Below are positions 61,603 through 64,000 of a DNA stretch of 64,000 nucleotides, piece by piece. Below the pieces are notes generated by a model. The model saw only the letters and a list, made by a program, of their open reading frames with translations. It had not been told where the DNA came from and ran no database searches. Source of the DNA: Streptomyces sp. NBC_01231. GTDB taxonomy: Bacteria > Actinomycetota > Actinomycetes > Streptomycetales > Streptomycetaceae. Made by a program: the position numbers and the translations under genes. The stretch lies in contig CP108521.1 of NCBI GenBank assembly GCA_035999765.1, forward strand, positions 9,734,001 through 9,798,000, given 5' to 3'. How positions within the stretch are numbered: position 1 is the stretch's first letter; every line of letters starts with the position of its first letter.

Positions 61603-62613
61603 ATGGCTCAAAGGGCATCGAAGAAGTCGGCCGATCCGGCCGCGAACCATGCATCAGCGCAGGTCATCGGGGATCTGCACGAGCGCATGGTGCGCATCCG
61701 CCTCTTCGAGACCGAGGCGGGAAAACTCATGGAGGCCGGCAAGCTGCCGGGCTTCCTGCACCTCTATGTCGGCCAGGAGGCGGTGGCCGCGGGCGTGATG
61801 GCGGCCCTCCGTGACGACGACCAGATCACCTCCACGCACCGCGGACACGGCCACGCCGTGGCCAAGGGTGTCAGCTTCCGGCACATGTATGCCGAGCTGT
61901 ACGGCCGCGTCACCGGCGCCTGCCTCGGTCGCGGCGGAAGCATGCACATCAACGACGTCACCCTCGGCATGCTCGGCGCCAACGGCATCGTCGGCGCCGG
62001 CGTCCCGATCGCCGTCGGTGCCGCCTTCGCCGCCCAGTACCGGGGCGAGGACAACATCGCCGTGACCTTCTTCGGCGACGGCGCCACCAACATCGGCAGC
62101 TTCCACGAGGGTGCCAACATGGCCGCGATCCTGCGGCTGCCGGTCCTGTTCATCTGCGAGAACAACGGCTACGCCGAGTTCACCCCGCAGTCGAAGCACA
62201 TGCTGATCACCGACGTCGCCGACCGGGCCGCGTCCTACGGCATGCCCAGCGTGATCGTCGACGGCATGGACGCGCTCGCGGTTCACGAAGCCACCGTCGA
62301 GGCCGTCGCACGCGCCCGGGCCGGTGAGGGCCCCATGTTCATCGAGGCCAAGACCTACCGCTACTACGACCACCAGGGCGTCAAGGGACTGCGTCACCCC
62401 TACCGCTCGGACGCGGAGGTCGAGGAGTGGAAGGCCCGCGACGCCATCGACCTCCTCGAGGCCCGTGCCCTCGCCGACGGCACCGCCACCCGCGCCGAAC
62501 TGGACGACACCTGGCAGCGGACCCGCGACGAGATCGCCGAGGCCATCGCGTACGCGGAGGCAAGCCCGCTGCCCGACATCGCAGACCTGCTCCTCAACGT
62601 CTACTCGGGGTGA
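61603..62613 (+). CDS. 2-oxoacid/acetoin-type dehydrogenase E1 component, alpha subunit
   Basis: A 336-residue thiamine-diphosphate subunit (AcoA/PdhA-like). YVGQEAVAAGVMAAL, THRGHGHAVAKG, CLGRGGSMHI, and the TPP motif FFGDGATNIGSFHEG...ENNGY (Gly-Asp-Gly near residue 160) are present. GMLGANGIVGAGVPIAVGAA resembles acetoin dehydrogenase E1 alpha. ATG 61603 follows a GGGGCGG stretch. Together with the E1 beta and E2 genes downstream it forms the start of a multienzyme complex that transfers an acyl group from a 2-oxoacid or acetoin to CoA. Confidence 0.92.
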   Translation: MAQRASKKSADPAANHASAQVIGDLHERMVRIRLFETEAGKLMEAGKLPGFLHLYVGQEAVAAGVMAALRDDDQITSTHRGHGHAVAKGVSFRHMYAELYGRVTGACLGRGGSMHINDVTLGMLGANGIVGAGVPIAVGAAFAAQYRGEDNIAVTFFGDGATNIGSFHEGANMAAILRLPVLFICENNGYAEFTPQSKHMLITDVADRAASYGMPSVIVDGMDALAVHEATVEAVARARAGEGPMFIEAKTYRYYDHQGVKGLRHPYRSDAEVEEWKARDAIDLLEARALADGTATRAELDDTWQRTRDEIAEAIAYAEASPLPDIADLLLNVYSG

Positions 62614-62618
62614 CCGCC

Positions 62619-63644
62619 ATGACCACCGTCTCCGAAGCACCCGCCGTCGCCCCGGACGGCACGGCCCGCAAGCTCACCTACGTCAAAGCCTTCAACGAGG
62701 GCCTGGCGCAGGCCATGCGCGAGGACGAGAACGTCTTCGTCGCCGGCGAGGACGTGGCCGGCTACGGCGGCGTCTTCCGCATGTTCGACAACCTGCTCGA
62801 CGAGTTCGGCCCGCGCCGCATGATCGACACCCCGATCTCCGAGGCCGCGCTCGTCGGCCTGGGCGTGGGCGCCGCCGCCCGGGGCCTGCGCCCCGTCGTC
62901 GACCTGATGTTCATGGACTTCATCGGCGTCTGCCTGGACCAGATCGTGAATCAGGCCGCCAAGATGAAGTACATGTTCGGCGGCTCCGTCTCGGTGCCGC
63001 TCACCATCACCACCGCCTCCGGCGCGGGCCTCGGCGCCGCCGCCCAGCACAGCCAGAGCCTGGAGGCCTGGCTCTGCCACGTGCCCGGCCTCAAGGTCGT
63101 GATGCCGTGCGACGCCTACACCGCCAAGGGTCTGACCGTCTCCGCCATCCGGGACAACAACCCGGTCGTCGTCATGCTCAACAAGGTCCTGCTGGGCAGT
63201 AAGAGCGAGGTGCCCGAGCAGATCTACGGCATCCCGCTCGGCCAGGCCCACACCGCGCGGCAGGGCTCCGACGTCACCGTCATCGCCCTGGGCCGCATGG
63301 TGGGCGAGGCCCTCGCGGCGGCCGAGGAACTGGCTGCCGAGGGCATCGAGGTCGAGGTCATCGACCCCCGCACCGTCCAGCCCCTGGACACCGAGACGAT
63401 GATCGCCTCCGCGCGCCGCACCAACCGCGTCCTCGTCGTGCACGAGGCCGTCACCTTCGGCGGGCTCGGCGCGGAGATCGCCGCCCAGATCCAGGACGCG
63501 GCCTTCGACCACCTGGACGCGCCGGTCCTGCGCATCGGCGCCCCCTTCTCCCCGGTGCCGTTCTCGCCGGTCCTGGAGAAGGCCTACGTGCCCGACCAGG
63601 CCCGCATCGTGCAGGGCTGCCGTCGTCTCCTCGAAAGGTCGTGA
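62619..63644 (+). CDS. 2-oxoacid/acetoin-type dehydrogenase E1 component, beta subunit
   Basis: A 341-residue transketolase-type subunit. FVAGEDVAGYGGVFRMF, RMIDTPISEAALVGLGVGAA, GLRPVVDLMFMDF, PLTITTASGAGLGAAAQHSQ and EVIDPRTVQPLD match E1 beta. ATG 62619 is used; GTG 62610 overlaps the E1 alpha stop (GTGA) and is an equal candidate adding three residues. It pairs with E1 alpha to form the active site. Confidence 0.92.
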   Translation: MTTVSEAPAVAPDGTARKLTYVKAFNEGLAQAMREDENVFVAGEDVAGYGGVFRMFDNLLDEFGPRRMIDTPISEAALVGLGVGAAARGLRPVVDLMFMDFIGVCLDQIVNQAAKMKYMFGGSVSVPLTITTASGAGLGAAAQHSQSLEAWLCHVPGLKVVMPCDAYTAKGLTVSAIRDNNPVVVMLNKVLLGSKSEVPEQIYGIPLGQAHTARQGSDVTVIALGRMVGEALAAAEELAAEGIEVEVIDPRTVQPLDTETMIASARRTNRVLVVHEAVTFGGLGAEIAAQIQDAAFDHLDAPVLRIGAPFSPVPFSPVLEKAYVPDQARIVQGCRRLLERS

Positions 63645-64000
63645 CCGACGTGGCGGTCGAAGTTCTGCTGCCGAAGATCGGCCTGACCATGCAGGAAGGC
63701 ACGATCGACGAATGGCTCGTGCCGACCGGTGCCACCGTCGCGGAGGGTGACGCACTGCTGCGGCTGGCCACCGACAAGGTGGACGTGGATGTCGAGGCGG
63801 AGGCCGGGGGAGTGTTCCACCCCGTCGTCCTGGCCGGGGCGACCGTCCCGGCGGGGGCGCTCATCGGCTGGCTGCTGGCCGAAGGCGAGCAGCCGCCGGG
63901 CCCGGGGGGTACGCCGATGCCCGCCGGGTCCGGGTCGCTCGGCGCGGACGCGGCGCCGGCCGCGGGGGGCGTTCCTTCCGCGGCGCCATCGCCCCACGGC
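63641..64000 (+). CDS. Dihydrolipoamide acyltransferase E2 component, N-terminal part (runs off the window)
   Basis: 120 residues are visible. GTG 63641 overlaps the E1 beta stop (GTGA). VEVLLPKIGLTMQEGTIDEW and LLRLATDKVDVDVEAEAGGV form the biotinyl/lipoyl domain with lipoyl-Lys46. A Pro/Gly/Ala-rich hinge follows. The catalytic acyltransferase domain lies beyond the edge. It swings acyl groups between E1 and CoA. Confidence 0.9.
   Translation, partial: MTDVAVEVLLPKIGLTMQEGTIDEWLVPTGATVAEGDALLRLATDKVDVDVEAEAGGVFHPVVLAGATVPAGALIGWLLAEGEQPPGPGGTPMPAGSGSLGADAAPAAGGVPSAAPSPHG

Overview
The window reads as chromosomal DNA from a high-GC actinomycete, most likely a Streptomyces. The support is very G/C-rich third codon positions, frequent GTG starts, GGAGG-type ribosome binding sites, 4-nt ATGA/GTGA gene overlaps, and decayed mobile DNA of Streptomyces type (a DUF317 protein, IS701- and IS5-type transposases, a VirD4-like coupling ATPase). 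No rRNA or tRNA gene, integrase or CRISPR array was seen.

Layout. 1-1.5 kb: an IS5-family element that appears to have landed at the 5' end of an IS630-family element; both transposases need a frame change. 1.7-6.0 kb: a fused 2-oxoacid (indolepyruvate-type) ferredoxin oxidoreductase and a TetR regulator. 6.0-17.0 kb: a co-directional minus-strand glycoside-utilisation cluster. In transcription order it holds a lipoprotein sugar-binding protein, two ABC permeases, an esterase, a TIM-barrel isomerase, a Gfo/Idh/MocA dehydrogenase, an MFS carrier, a GH2 glycosidase and an RraA-like protein. 17.6-19.6 kb: an aminotransferase and a second, paralogous TetR regulator. 20.0-26.5 kb: a conjugative-element remnant (DnaB-N-like protein, hydrolase, VirD4-like ATPase, DUF317 protein, an unknown protein, a truncated IS701 transposase) carrying several independent stop codons and frameshifts. 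26.7-30.7 kb: two convergent orphan genes of unknown function, an MFS gene fragment and a 7-bp tandem repeat. 30.9-33.3 kb: a MocR/PdxR-type regulator divergent from an aldo/keto reductase. 33.4-40.0 kb: an inositol/sugar catabolic operon (IolE-like and second TIM-barrel isomerases, IolG-like dehydrogenase, sugar porter, orphan sugar-binding lipoprotein) with a divergent LacI regulator and a candidate operator at its start site.

40.0-64.0 kb is a large catabolic island and the most interesting part. It has two Rieske oxygenase alpha subunits, a stand-alone [2Fe-2S] ferredoxin, a PDR/VanB-type reductase, an ABC importer of the ribose type, and alcohol dehydrogenase, SDR and MDR oxidoreductases. 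Acyl-CoA synthetase, acyl-CoA dehydrogenase and thiolase point to a CoA-thioester lower pathway. Two small enzymes (ABM-type monooxygenase, VOC protein), a ThuA-like protein, and a PEP-synthase-like phosphotransfer protein without a visible ATP-grasp domain are also present. The island runs into the E1 alpha, E1 beta and (truncated) E2 genes of a 2-oxoacid/acetoin-type dehydrogenase. The inferred logic is import of an aromatic or alicyclic compound, Rieske hydroxylation, dehydrogenation, CoA activation, beta-oxidation and thiolysis. The substrate cannot be named from sequence. Related ACTTTCT-type sites lie in three promoter regions of the island and suggest a shared regulator.
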